Shown in pieces: positions 1 through 7,848 of a stretch of 64,000 bases of DNA. The stretch spans positions 372,001 to 436,000 of the forward strand of contig NZ_JAHVAA010000014.1 of assembly GCF_019264485.1 (NCBI RefSeq), read 5' to 3'. Source of the DNA: Sediminibacterium sp. GTDB lineage: Bacteria; Bacteroidota; Bacteroidia; Chitinophagales; Chitinophagaceae. The position numbers and the translations under genes were made by a program. How positions within the stretch are numbered: position 1 is the stretch's first letter; every line of letters starts with the position of its first letter. The notes under the pieces were generated by a model. It was not told the origin of the DNA. It did not search any database and saw nothing but the letters and a program-made list of their open reading frames with translations.

Positions 1-138
1 TTCCGAAAATTGACGCGCACGGCCACCAGCTGTGGCATGTTTTTCAAGAACAGTCACTTTCCATCCTGCTTTGGCCATAAAAGAGGCAGCAGAAAGGCCG
101 GCAAAGCCGCTTCCAATAATAATTACAGATTTACTCAC
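1..138 (-). CDS. crtI: Phytoene desaturase family protein, N-terminal part (runs off the window)
   Basis: Only the first 46 codons lie in the window. From a GTG at 138 the translation starts with a strand followed by the dinucleotide-binding motif GSGFAGLSAA and then the second strand ending VTVLEKHATAGGRARQ, which is the FAD-binding start of the CrtI/CrtN phytoene desaturase family of flavin amine oxidases. An upstream ATG at 142 is not usable because it hits a stop after three codons. It lies 24 bases after an ECF sigma factor gene and near a CarH-like MerR gene, a setting that fits carotenoid synthesis. Without the rest of the protein another FAD-dependent oxidoreductase of the same superfamily cannot be excluded. 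Confidence 0.7.
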   Translation of the reverse strand, partial: MSKSVIIIGSGFAGLSAASFMAKAGWKVTVLEKHATAGGRARQFSE

Positions 139-162
139 TCATCAGAAAATTAGACAAAAATC

Positions 163-663
163 TTAATACCGCTGTAACTGGTTTTTCAGCAGTTTTCTAG
201 CGAAGTGAATACGACTCTTGATGGTTCCCAGAGGTTCATTCAGCATTTCTGCTATCTCATGGTATTTAAACCCATCGAAATATAATAAGAAGGGATTACG
301 GAATATCTCAGGCAGGTTATGTATGGCTGTCTTTACTTCTTTGAGGTTGATACTGGCTATGGCGTCATTTGCAACAGCTCCCTGGTTGATATTGAGTAAA
401 AATTCGTTAGGTGTGTTATCAAAAATGGTAGCCTGTTTACTTTTTCTACGGTAATTATTGATGAAAATATTACGCATGATGGTGTAGAGCCATGCTTTAA
501 TATTTGTACCCACATTGTACTTGTCTTTGTTGGCCAGTGCTCTATACATGGTTTCCTGTACCAGGTCCTTTGCAGCTTCTGTGTCGCGGGTAAGGGTGAT
601 GGCGAAGGGCTTCAAAAACTCAGTATTATTAAGTAACATCTGGTTAAACTCGAGCACTGACAT
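163..663 (-). CDS. ECF RNA polymerase sigma factor, probably controlling the carotenoid genes
   Basis: This 166-residue protein has the two-domain layout of a minimal ECF sigma-70 factor. Region 2 lies at about residues 14-75 with the DLVQETMYRA and IKAWLYTIMRN motifs that contact core polymerase and the -10 region. Region 4 lies at about 108-160 and ends in a helix-turn-helix (YHEIAEMLNEPLGTIKSRIHFAR). It is directly upstream of the phytoene desaturase gene on the same strand and likely cotranscribed with it. No anti-sigma gene is adjacent. The order MerR/B12 regulator, sigma factor, crtI resembles light-responsive carotenoid loci, so I infer that its own expression is controlled by the CarH-like protein next door. 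The exact regulon cannot be read from sequence. Confidence 0.85.
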   Translation of the reverse strand: MSVLEFNQMLLNNTEFLKPFAITLTRDTEAAKDLVQETMYRALANKDKYNVGTNIKAWLYTIMRNIFINNYRRKSKQATIFDNTPNEFLLNINQGAVANDAIASINLKEVKTAIHNLPEIFRNPFLLYFDGFKYHEIAEMLNEPLGTIKSRIHFARKLLKNQLQRY

Positions 664-728
664 ACCGTAATTGTTTAATTATTTATATTGTAAAACTAAA
701 CAAAAGAATATGACTTTAGCAACATTTT

Positions 729-757
729 GTTTAAATATTTTACTAAAAATATAAAAC
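729..757. promoter_or_regulatory. AT-rich imperfect palindrome upstream of the sigma factor gene
   Basis: The 29 bases run from GTTT to AAAC around a central ACT and match their reverse complement only in part (outer GTTT/AAAC and the central TTTT/AAAA). It lies about 65-95 bases before the sigma factor start. Its position between the MerR terminator and the sigma factor gene makes it a candidate operator for the CarH-like regulator. In DNA this AT-rich such a pattern could be chance. Confidence 0.25.
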
Positions 758-801
758 AAACTGGATCAGCGAGTTATACATGTTTAGACATCAAATAGGG
801 C

Positions 802-828
802 AAAAAAATACCCGGATGAACCGGGTAT
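802..828 (-). terminator. Rho-independent terminator of the MerR/B12 regulator gene
   Basis: A perfect 8-bp stem (808-815 with 821-828, ATACCCGG paired to CCGGGTAT) around a 5-base loop is followed on the minus strand by a run of seven T. It begins 20 bases beyond the stop of the regulator gene. Confidence 0.8.
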
Positions 829-847
829 GATGTTATGGGAACTGATT

Positions 848-1729
848 TTAAGAAAGGGTTGCAATGTATTCCATCACTTCAGAAAGCGATTGCCGGAGAC
901 TTACATTTGAAGGCACGCGCTTTTTATAATTCTGTGTTACCTGACCGGAAACAACGATGGGCAGATCAGGCATCCGGTGATGTACGTTTAAAAGGAATTT
1001 CTCAAAGTTAAAATTGCCAGCCAGAGAAGTGAGGTGGGTGTAAACAAAATCAGGTTTTTTCTGATCTACAACATACTCTACATCTCGTAAAGGCACATCG
1101 GCACCCAGATACAGCACTTTTATACCCCGATTTTTCATGAGGAAATACATGAATAATAATCCGAGCTCATGATGTTCACCTTCAGGTAAGAAAAATACAG
1201 TTGTTTTACTGGGCGATACCCTGCTATTGATTGTTTCTATACCAATGATCAGTTTTTGACGGATGATATTAGTTACCAGGTGTTCCTGCGCCGGGTTTAT
1301 ATGATTAGTAAGCCACAGTACGCCAATACGTTCAAGGAATGGAAAAATGATTTGAAGGATGGTTTTTTCAACCCCTTTTGAAAAAATATACCTGTCTACA
1401 ATAGTTTCAAAGGCCTCAATTTCCATATCAATCATACACTGAATCAGTTCATTGACTGTTCTTTCCTGTTGTGCCTCTGCCTGGGTAAGGGATAGTATCT
1501 TCTCTTTAATATCAACCGGACTCATACGGTCGATATGAGAAATTTTATAGCCATATTTATTCAACAGGGCTATATTCAATACCGTTTTTAATTCGGTATT
1601 GCTGTAATAACGAATATTGGTTTCCGTACGTTGCGGGTTCAGAAAACCATAACGTTGTTCCCAGATCCTGATGGTGTGGGCCTTTATACCTGTCAGGTTC
1701 TCCAAATCTTTAATGGTAAAAGCGTCCAT
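848..1729 (-). CDS. MerR-family transcriptional regulator with cobalamin-binding domain (CarH/LitR-like photoreceptor)
   Basis: The 293-residue protein has an N-terminal MerR winged helix (about 1-70, FTIKDLENLTGIKAHTIRIW), a helical segment (about 85-165) and a C-terminal Rossmann-type B12-binding domain (about 173-290). The helical part carries W139 followed nine residues later by E149-H150, the Wx9EH motif that in CarH packs over the adenosyl group of adenosylcobalamin. The B12 domain shows E185-x-H187-x-x-G190, with H187 the probable lower axial ligand. In CarH proteins dark-state tetramers repress carotenoid genes and light breaks the Co-C bond. The nearby sigma factor and phytoene desaturase genes support this role. 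Light sensing itself is inferred from the motif and context. Confidence 0.88.
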   Translation of the reverse strand: MDAFTIKDLENLTGIKAHTIRIWEQRYGFLNPQRTETNIRYYSNTELKTVLNIALLNKYGYKISHIDRMSPVDIKEKILSLTQAEAQQERTVNELIQCMIDMEIEAFETIVDRYIFSKGVEKTILQIIFPFLERIGVLWLTNHINPAQEHLVTNIIRQKLIIGIETINSRVSPSKTTVFFLPEGEHHELGLLFMYFLMKNRGIKVLYLGADVPLRDVEYVVDQKKPDFVYTHLTSLAGNFNFEKFLLNVHHRMPDLPIVVSGQVTQNYKKRVPSNVSLRQSLSEVMEYIATLS

Positions 1730-1798
1730 GTCATAATAACACTGGTCATTCGCTTTTGTTTGAGGATCATCCTTAAAATTATCGAAAAAATTGTTGAA

Positions 1799-1816
1799 GT
1801 TAAGTTGACACTTAAC
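1799..1816. promoter_or_regulatory. Perfect 7-bp inverted repeat upstream of the MerR/B12 gene
   Basis: GTTAAGT and ACTTAAC flank a 4-base spacer (TGAC), 70-87 bases upstream of the regulator's start codon and between it and rfbA. It may be an autoregulatory operator or part of the promoter. No T-run follows, so it does not look like the rfbA terminator. Confidence 0.35.
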
Positions 1817-1867
1817 CCAAGAAGACTGAACAGGCTGAAATAGCTGGTCTGGTATTACTAATCTCTA

Positions 1868-2725
1868 TTATTTCAGATTGCCCAGGTATTCACCATAACC
1901 ACTTTTAGCGTACAATTTTGCCAATTCAAGCAACTGTGTGTGACTGATATACCCCATTCGCCAGGCCACTTCTTCAATACATCCGATTTTCTGGCTCTGT
2001 CTTTTTTCGATTACCCGTACAAACTCACTGGCATCGCTTAATGAATCGAAAGTTCCTGTATCCAACCAGGCTGTTCCCCTGTTCATAATACCAACCCTGA
2101 GTTTACCCTGCTTCAGGTATTCATTATTAACAGTTGTAATTTCATACTCACCTCTTGCTGAGGGTGCAATTGATTTTGCTATACCTAACACGGTATTGTC
2201 ATAAAAGTACAAACCCGGTACTGCATAGTTGGATTTAGGTTTACTGGGTTTTTCTTCAATAGAAACTACTTTTTTATTCGCATCAAATTCAACTACACCA
2301 TATCGTTCCGGATCGTTTACTTCATACGCAAATACGGCTGCCCCTTCAATATCATTAAAGGACTGTACCAGTTGACTAAACCCGGACCCATAAAAAATAT
2401 TATCTCCCAGTATCAGTGCTACTTTATCTTTTCCAACAAAAGATTCACCAATTACAAAAGCCTGCGCCAATCCGTTGGGCACTTCCTGAACCGCATATTC
2501 AAACCTGCAACCCAGCACTGAACCATCCCCCAATAAACGTTTGAATTGTGCATTGTCTTCAGGCGTGGTTATAATCAATATCTCGCGGATACCGGCCAGC
2601 ATAAGAATCGACAAGGGATAATAAATCATCGGCTTATCATAAATGGGCATCAACTGCTTACTGATTCCTTTTGTAATAGGGTACAGTCTTGTTCCTGATC
2701 CGCCGGCTAAAATGATTCCCTTCAT
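1868..2725 (-). CDS. rfbA: Glucose-1-phosphate thymidylyltransferase
   Basis: RmlA/RfbA joins glucose-1-phosphate and dTTP to give dTDP-glucose, the first step of dTDP-deoxysugar synthesis. The 285 residues match the usual length. The nucleotide-binding signature GGSGTRLYP is at residues 8-16, the sugar-nucleotide part shows LGDNIFYG (about 110) and [16 protein letters not shown] (about 160), and [10 protein letters not shown] follows. It is the last gene of the rfbBCA operon, starting 2 bases after rfbC stops. No rfbD gene (dTDP-4-dehydrorhamnose reductase) is adjacent, so the final sugar is not fixed by this window. Confidence 0.95.
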   Translation of the reverse strand: MKGIILAGGSGTRLYPITKGISKQLMPIYDKPMIYYPLSILMLAGIREILIITTPEDNAQFKRLLGDGSVLGCRFEYAVQEVPNGLAQAFVIGESFVGKDKVALILGDNIFYGSGFSQLVQSFNDIEGAAVFAYEVNDPERYGVVEFDANKKVVSIEEKPSKPKSNYAVPGLYFYDNTVLGIAKSIAPSARGEYEITTVNNEYLKQGKLRVGIMNRGTAWLDTGTFDSLSDASEFVRVIEKRQSQKIGCIEEVAWRMGYISHTQLLELAKLYAKSGYGEYLGNLK

Positions 2726-2727
2726 GA

Positions 2728-3285
2728 TTAAAAATTTATAGTGGCTTTTGCTTCCTGAAAAAGAGGCAACTCTTTGTCTTTATCAGATAAAAGTATTTCA
2801 GACTCTGCAATTTGCCAGTTTATATTCAGTTCAGGATCATTATAAATAATCCCTCCTTCCGATTCCTTATAATAAAAATTATCGCATTTATAAAAGAATA
2901 CGGCTGTTTCACTCAACACCACAAATCCATGTGCAAAGCCACGGGGAACAAAAAACTGGGTACGGCTCTCTTCGCTCAATTCAATTGCTACATGTTCGCC
3001 AAAAGTTGGAGATTGTTTACGGATATCTACTGCTATATCGAGCACTTTACCCTGCAATACACGAACCAGTTTTGCCTGAGCATAACCACCCTGCTGATAA
3101 TGCAGGCCTCTTAACACACCCTTCTGTGATTTAGATTGATTATCCTGTACAAAATCAATCGACATTCCTGTTTGTTCATAAAAACGATTCTTATGAAAAC
3201 TCTCGAAGAAATAGCCACGATTATCTCCATGAACCGTATCATGAATAATATAACATCCGTCGAGTTTGGTTTTTTCAATTCTCAT
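2728..3285 (-). CDS. rfbC: dTDP-4-dehydrorhamnose 3,5-epimerase
   Basis: RmlC/RfbC epimerises C3 and C5 of dTDP-4-keto-6-deoxyglucose. The cupin protein has 185 residues from the ATG at 3285. The frame continues further upstream into rfbB, but the ATG two bases after the rfbB stop is the sensible start. Family residues are visible: R59 and H62 in LRGLHYQ, H119 in PRGFAHGF and Y132 in the following strand. The translation reads [17 protein letters not shown] as expected for the RmlC core. It sits between rfbB and rfbA in one tight operon. Confidence 0.94.
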   Translation of the reverse strand: MRIEKTKLDGCYIIHDTVHGDNRGYFFESFHKNRFYEQTGMSIDFVQDNQSKSQKGVLRGLHYQQGGYAQAKLVRVLQGKVLDIAVDIRKQSPTFGEHVAIELSEESRTQFFVPRGFAHGFVVLSETAVFFYKCDNFYYKESEGGIIYNDPELNINWQIAESEILLSDKDKELPLFQEAKATINF

Positions 3286-3287
3286 GA

Positions 3288-4343
3288 TCAGCGATTGACG
3301 TACATGGATTGATAATAATGTTGATAAGCCCCCGATGTTACGTGTTGTAACCACTCTTTATTTGTCAGGTACCAGTCAATAGTTTCAGACAAGCCTTCTT
3401 CAAAAGTTACGCTTGGTTCCCAACCCAATTCCTGCTTAATCTTGGTAGCATCAATTGCATATCGGCGGTCGTGCCCGGGTCTGTCTTTTACATAAGTAAT
3501 CAGTTCCTCGCTTTCACCACTTTGTCTGCCCAGTTTCTCATCCATTAATTTACACAGTAATTTTACGAGGTCAATATTTCTCCATTCATTGAAGCCACCG
3601 ATATTATAAGTTCCTCCGGGTTGTCCTTTATGAAAAATCTGATCAATTGCTCTCGCATGATCTTTTACATAAAGCCAGTCACGGGTATACAGACCATCTC
3701 CGTAAACAGGTAATGGTTTCTTCTCTATAATATTATGAATGAATAAAGGAACCAGTTTTTCAGGGAAATGATTGGGTCCATAATTATTTGAACAATTGGA
3801 AACAATGGTTTGCAGGCGATAAGTTTCATGATAGGCCCTTACAAAATGATCGGAAGATGCCTTACTGGCAGAATAGGGTGATCGGGGATCGTAGGCTGTT
3901 GTTTCGGTAAAGAACCCTGTTTCACCCAGACTTCCAAATACTTCATCAGTAGATATATGATAGAACAAATGCTTACTATAATCCAATGCCCATTGTTTAC
4001 GGGCTATATTTAAGAGATTAACAGTACCTATAATATTAGTATAAACAAAATCGAGTGGTGAAACAATCGATCGATCCACATGCGATTCTGCCGCCAGGTG
4101 TATGATATCTGTAATGGCATATTCTGCAAATACCCTTTCGAGTTCTTCAGTTTTCAGGATATCAGCCTTAACAAAACGGTAATTAGATTTGGATTCAACG
4201 TCTTTCAGGTTTTCAAGATTGCCTGCATAGGTTAATGCATCCAGGTTAATGATGGTATAATCGGGATATTGATTTACAAATAACCGAACCACATGTGAGC
4301 CGATAAAACCTGCCCCTCCTGTAATTAATATTTTTTTACTCAT
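3288..4343 (-). CDS. rfbB: dTDP-glucose 4,6-dehydratase
   Basis: RmlB/RfbB converts dTDP-glucose to dTDP-4-keto-6-deoxyglucose with tightly bound NAD. The 351-residue extended short-chain dehydrogenase has the NAD motif GGAGFIGSH at residues 9-17, the active-site TDE triad at 132-134 and the Tyr157-x3-Lys161 pair in SPYSASK. RPGHDRRYAID near the C-terminus is also typical. It is the first gene of the rfbBCA operon and is divergent from the membrane acyltransferase gene at 4504, with 160 bases between them holding both promoters. Confidence 0.96.
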   Translation of the reverse strand: MSKKILITGGAGFIGSHVVRLFVNQYPDYTIINLDALTYAGNLENLKDVESKSNYRFVKADILKTEELERVFAEYAITDIIHLAAESHVDRSIVSPLDFVYTNIIGTVNLLNIARKQWALDYSKHLFYHISTDEVFGSLGETGFFTETTAYDPRSPYSASKASSDHFVRAYHETYRLQTIVSNCSNNYGPNHFPEKLVPLFIHNIIEKKPLPVYGDGLYTRDWLYVKDHARAIDQIFHKGQPGGTYNIGGFNEWRNIDLVKLLCKLMDEKLGRQSGESEELITYVKDRPGHDRRYAIDATKIKQELGWEPSVTFEEGLSETIDWYLTNKEWLQHVTSGAYQHYYQSMYVNR

Positions 4344-4503
4344 ATAAAATTCGCTGGAAATGCTGCAAAATAAGCAATTGGGCGCATATGATCCGATGGT
4401 TGGTCATCATGCTTAACAGAAATTTTGCCTTCTCTCTTTATCTGAATAGTTTAGTCAGCAATAATATCTCCTATTTATTATCTTTCGTCCACAAACGACT
4501 GCC

Positions 4504-5637
4504 ATGAACCAACGTTATTATTCACTCGATGTATTCAGAGGTGCTACTGTTGCACTGATGATTCTTGTGAACAATCCCGGAAGCTGGGGAAATATTTACA
4601 GCCCTTTAAAGCATGCTACCTGGCATGGATGCACCCCTACCGATCTTGTATTCCCTTTCTTTCTATTTGCAGTGGGTAATGCCATGGCTTTTGTAATGCC
4701 ACGTTTTGAAGCAGCGGGCGATGCTTTTTTCTGGAAAAAAGTCATCAAAAGAACCTTACTCATCTTTTTAATTGGTCTTCTCCTTCACTGGAGCCCTTTT
4801 GTGAAATGGGAGGGTGATTCGCTGGTTGGCAAAAACTTAGATAACCTTCGCATATTTGGTGTGTTGCAGCGAATTGCGCTTTGTTACTTTTTTGCATCTG
4901 TCATTGTGTATTATGGAAAAACAAAAGGTGCTTTTGTCATTAGCGGCATACTGCTATTACTCTATTGGTTTATTACAGTTTGGTTAGGAAAAGCGGGCGA
5001 CCCTTTCAGTTTACAAGGCTATTTTGGGATTTCAATTGACAAAGCCATACTGGGTGAAGCTCATATGTATAAAGGTGAAGGTGTGGCTTTTGACCCGGAA
5101 GGTATCAGCAGCACCATGGCAGCAATTGTTCAGGTTGTTTTCGGGTTTCTTGCTGGTCAATACATTCAGCAGAAAGGAAAAAACTACGAAATGCTGGCCA
5201 ACCTTATGATTGCCGGGCTCGTATTAATTTTCGCAGGCTTCTGCTGGGATATGGTTTTCCCTATCAATAAAAAAATATGGACCAGCAGTTATGTACTGTA
5301 TACCACAGGTCTGGCCATGCTAACCATTAGCTTATTGATCTACCTCATTGAATTCAGGGGCATCAAAGGAGCATGGAGCAGGTTTTTTGATGTATTTGGC
5401 AAAAACCCTTTGTTCATATTCGTATTGAGTGGCTTTCTTCCCAGATTACTTGCACTTATTCGTTTTAAAGATGGAGACGAGCTTACCAGCCCTCTCTCCT
5501 GGTTCTGGAACCATATCTGCAAACCCATTTCAGACGATCTCAGGAATGGCTCATTACTCTACGCATTGGCAATGATTGCCTTTTACTGGCTGATTGTTTA
5601 CTGGATGGATAAGAAGAAGATTTATGTAAAAGTATAG
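4504..5637 (+). CDS. Heparan-alpha-glucosaminide N-acetyltransferase-like membrane protein (DUF5009/NagX-like)
   Basis: A 377-residue integral membrane protein with about ten predicted helices and the family start YYSLDVFRGATVALMILVNN, followed by a WHGCTPTDLVFPFFLFAVGNAM segment with the His proposed to carry the acetyl group in the lysosomal HGSNAT enzyme. Bacterial relatives (NagX, DUF5009) are linked to amino-sugar and chitin or murein oligosaccharide use. Here it faces an operon with AmgK-like and MurU-like genes, which fits acetylation or uptake of amino sugars. The acceptor is not predictable. The stop codon lies inside a palindromic repeat at 5634-5670. Confidence 0.82.
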   Translation: MNQRYYSLDVFRGATVALMILVNNPGSWGNIYSPLKHATWHGCTPTDLVFPFFLFAVGNAMAFVMPRFEAAGDAFFWKKVIKRTLLIFLIGLLLHWSPFVKWEGDSLVGKNLDNLRIFGVLQRIALCYFFASVIVYYGKTKGAFVISGILLLLYWFITVWLGKAGDPFSLQGYFGISIDKAILGEAHMYKGEGVAFDPEGISSTMAAIVQVVFGFLAGQYIQQKGKNYEMLANLMIAGLVLIFAGFCWDMVFPINKKIWTSSYVLYTTGLAMLTISLLIYLIEFRGIKGAWSRFFDVFGKNPLFIFVLSGFLPRLLALIRFKDGDELTSPLSWFWNHICKPISDDLRNGSLLYALAMIAFYWLIVYWMDKKKIYVKV

Positions 5638-5670
5638 TCTATAGTCCATGGTCTATTGACTATAGACTAT
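5634..5670. repeat. Palindromic repeat of the CCATGG/CTATAG family, probable bidirectional terminator
   Basis: A perfect 13-bp inverted repeat (5634-5646 with 5658-5670, ATAGTCTATAGTC and its complement) encloses CATGGTCTATT. It fills the space between two convergent genes and overlaps the stop codon of the upstream one. Related copies are at 9327, 29800, 36135 and 60595. Confidence 0.75.
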
Positions 5671-5672
5671 TA

Positions 5673-6137
5673 TCAAATTTTCCTTAGCAATACAGCAGGG
5701 TTACCCGCATATACACCAGGCTCTGTAATATCTTTTGTTACAATAGCACCTGCACCAATTACAACATGGCTACAGATCTGTACAGGTAAAATCGTGGCAT
5801 TACTGCCAATACTTACATGATCTGCTATTGTTGTAGGCTTCCATTGAGCAGCTTTGCCACCCGCAGGTGCGCCGGAAGTAAACTTATCATTTACAAACAT
5901 TACTCCATGACCAATAAAACAGTCATTACCTATAGTTACGAGCGAGCAGATAAAACTATGTGATTGTATTTTACAGCGATCTCCAATAACAACATCTTTC
6001 TGAATTTCAACAAAGGGACCAATAAAGCTATCATCGCCAATTTTGCATTCATACAAATTACAAGGTTCCACTACTGTAACACTAATGCCAAATTGAACAT
6101 CTCTGATGATTGATTGTATGGAATTAAATGATGACAT
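5673..6137 (-). CDS. Hexapeptide-repeat acyltransferase (WbpD/WlbB-like sugar N-acetyltransferase)
   Basis: The 154-residue protein is a left-handed beta-helix transferase built from isoleucine-patch hexapeptides, for example IGDDSFIGPFVEIQKDVVIG and IGNDCFIGHGVMFVND, with late turns VSIGSNATILPVQI and VVIGAGAIVTKDI. The probable catalytic His is in FIGHGVMF. Close relatives acetylate the 3-amino group of UDP-2-acetamido-3-aminosugars using acetyl-CoA. Three bases separate it from the Gfo/Idh dehydrogenase gene, a pairing also known from WbpB/WbpD-type pathways. No matching aminotransferase is present here, so the substrate stays open. Confidence 0.82.
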   Translation of the reverse strand: MSSFNSIQSIIRDVQFGISVTVVEPCNLYECKIGDDSFIGPFVEIQKDVVIGDRCKIQSHSFICSLVTIGNDCFIGHGVMFVNDKFTSGAPAGGKAAQWKPTTIADHVSIGSNATILPVQICSHVVIGAGAIVTKDITEPGVYAGNPAVLLRKI

Positions 6138-6140
6138 TTT

Positions 6141-7115
6141 CTATTTCAGTTCAGTATTTGCATGAATCCTTTCAATGAGTTTTATTGTTTCCAGGCTTTC
6201 TTCAGGGCTAGTATAAAATTCATCGCCATGCTGTAAGGTACGAATCATTGATTGATACACTTTTTCTAAAGATGACCCGGATTGATCTGCTTCAACAATC
6301 AAAGGCTTGTCTGTCTCCGCATATACAATAGCATCTAAATAAGTACCACCAATTTTTACTGTTCCTTTTTCAGCCAGTAAAGTAATCGACCCTTCCATGT
6401 TTTTTTTGAAACTATTCACAGAGAATTGCAGGGTGCCGATCATCTCATTTTCAAACTGTAATAAAATAGCTCCTTCATCGGATTTCAATTCAGTGTACTG
6501 GTGATTTACATTGTGCATGATGGCAGATACCTTCTTTGCCGAACCAAAAAACCAATGTACCAAATCTATAAAATGACTAAACTGGGTAAATAAAACACCC
6601 CCATCCAATTTTTCATTCCCATGCCATGCGTGATTTTCATAATAGTTTCGATCGCGGTTCCAAAAACAATTTACCTGTACACTGAATAGTTTACCAAGTT
6701 CATTGCACTGAATGGCTTTATGAACAGTTTGTACGGCAGGATTAAACCTGTTTTGTAAAACAGTGAATACCTGTCTCTGATACTTTTTCGCAGTACTGAT
6801 GACCTTCTCAGCATCTATTGCAGTAAGCGCCATCGGTTTCTCCACCAACACATGAAAACCATTTTCGAGTAAATAAATGCTATGTGCTGCATGCAAACCA
6901 TTTGGCGTACACACAACCGCTACATCTGCCGATACATGCCGAACAAGCTGATCTAAAGAGGTATAAAAGGGTACACTATATTGTAAAGCAGTATTTTTTA
7001 CTGCTATTTCATCCGTATCGCAAACGGCTATCAGTTCACCAGATTCAGTTATAATGTCAAAATGGCGTTTAGCCACATGACCACAACCCACCAGTATATA
7101 CCTGATCTTTTGCAT
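6141..7115 (-). CDS. Gfo/Idh/MocA-family NAD(P)-dependent sugar dehydrogenase
   Basis: The N-terminal Rossmann fold starts IRYILVGCGHVAKRHFDII, giving the GxGxxA-like dinucleotide motif, followed by the family EKPMALT segment (about residue 93, with the catalytic Lys of the E-K-P motif) and a C-terminal alpha/beta domain with HFIDLVHWFFG. The start is the ATG at 7115, directly after the murU-like stop (TGATATG); the frame extends only to a TTG further up. The family includes WlbA/WbpB UDP-GlcNAcA 3-dehydrogenases. Given the next gene encodes a WbpD-like acetyltransferase, a UDP-amino-sugar substrate is a fair inference. Confidence 0.85.
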   Translation of the reverse strand: MQKIRYILVGCGHVAKRHFDIITESGELIAVCDTDEIAVKNTALQYSVPFYTSLDQLVRHVSADVAVVCTPNGLHAAHSIYLLENGFHVLVEKPMALTAIDAEKVISTAKKYQRQVFTVLQNRFNPAVQTVHKAIQCNELGKLFSVQVNCFWNRDRNYYENHAWHGNEKLDGGVLFTQFSHFIDLVHWFFGSAKKVSAIMHNVNHQYTELKSDEGAILLQFENEMIGTLQFSVNSFKKNMEGSITLLAEKGTVKIGGTYLDAIVYAETDKPLIVEADQSGSSLEKVYQSMIRTLQHGDEFYTSPEESLETIKLIERIHANTELK

Positions 7116-7116
7116 A

Positions 7117-7842
7117 TCAGGCAAAAATTTGTTCTGCTTTGAGAATACTTTCAGGCTTGCCTACATCTACCAATACGGCACCTGTATGATCATAACTTTT
7201 TATCTGATGATCGGCACACAAATCGAGGTATACATCTACCATCGAAAATTTGCCTTCACGGCTTATTAATTTGAGTAGGCCTGCATTGATAACATGAATA
7301 CCACTGAAAGCCATCTGCCTGAGACCGGCAATTGTTGTTGAAATATTTGCCGGTTTTTCTTCTCCGGTATTTACATTACGCCATCCTTTCAGAGAACCTT
7401 CTGCATCAAACAAAAAATAGCGGGATGTATTTCTATTAGAAACAGCGAGCGTAGCCAGTGGTCGCTGTTGCAGGTGTTGTGCAATCATGGCGCCAAGATC
7501 AAGTTGTGTAAGTATGTCAACATTCATTACCACAAAATCTTCTTCCGATTCAAAATAGTCTGAGGCTTTTTTTAGCCCACCGCCCGTTTCCAGCACTTCA
7601 TCTGTTTCATCAGAAATGGTTATCCTGCTGCCCCAACCATTATTCTTTTCAACTGCCGCCACAATCTGATCGGCAAAATGATGCACATTCACCAGCACTT
7701 CTTTAATACCAAAATGCTGCAGGTAACCAATATTTCTTTCCAGCAAAGATTTCCCATTTACCAATGCCAGTGCTTTGGGATGATGATCGGTCCAGGGTTT
7801 TAACCTGGTACCCAAACCTGCTGCCAGTATCATTGCTTTCAT
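7117..7842 (-). CDS. murU: Sugar-1-phosphate nucleotidyltransferase, MurU-like
   Basis: The 241-residue nucleotidyltransferase has the pyrophosphorylase signature MILAAGLGTRLKPWT at residues 4-18, a VMNVDIL metal-binding strand (about 103) and a C-terminal DVGKPESI. Length and motifs resemble MurU, which makes UDP-MurNAc from MurNAc-1-phosphate and thereby bypasses de novo synthesis and fosfomycin inhibition. The upstream gene encodes an AmgK-like anomeric sugar kinase, the partner that makes the sugar-1-phosphate, which strongly supports a recycling role. The two genes are 6 bases apart. Confidence 0.8.
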   Translation of the reverse strand: MKAMILAAGLGTRLKPWTDHHPKALALVNGKSLLERNIGYLQHFGIKEVLVNVHHFADQIVAAVEKNNGWGSRITISDETDEVLETGGGLKKASDYFESEEDFVVMNVDILTQLDLGAMIAQHLQQRPLATLAVSNRNTSRYFLFDAEGSLKGWRNVNTGEEKPANISTTIAGLRQMAFSGIHVINAGLLKLISREGKFSMVDVYLDLCADHQIKSYDHTGAVLVDVGKPESILKAEQIFA

Positions 7843-7848
7843 AATGGC

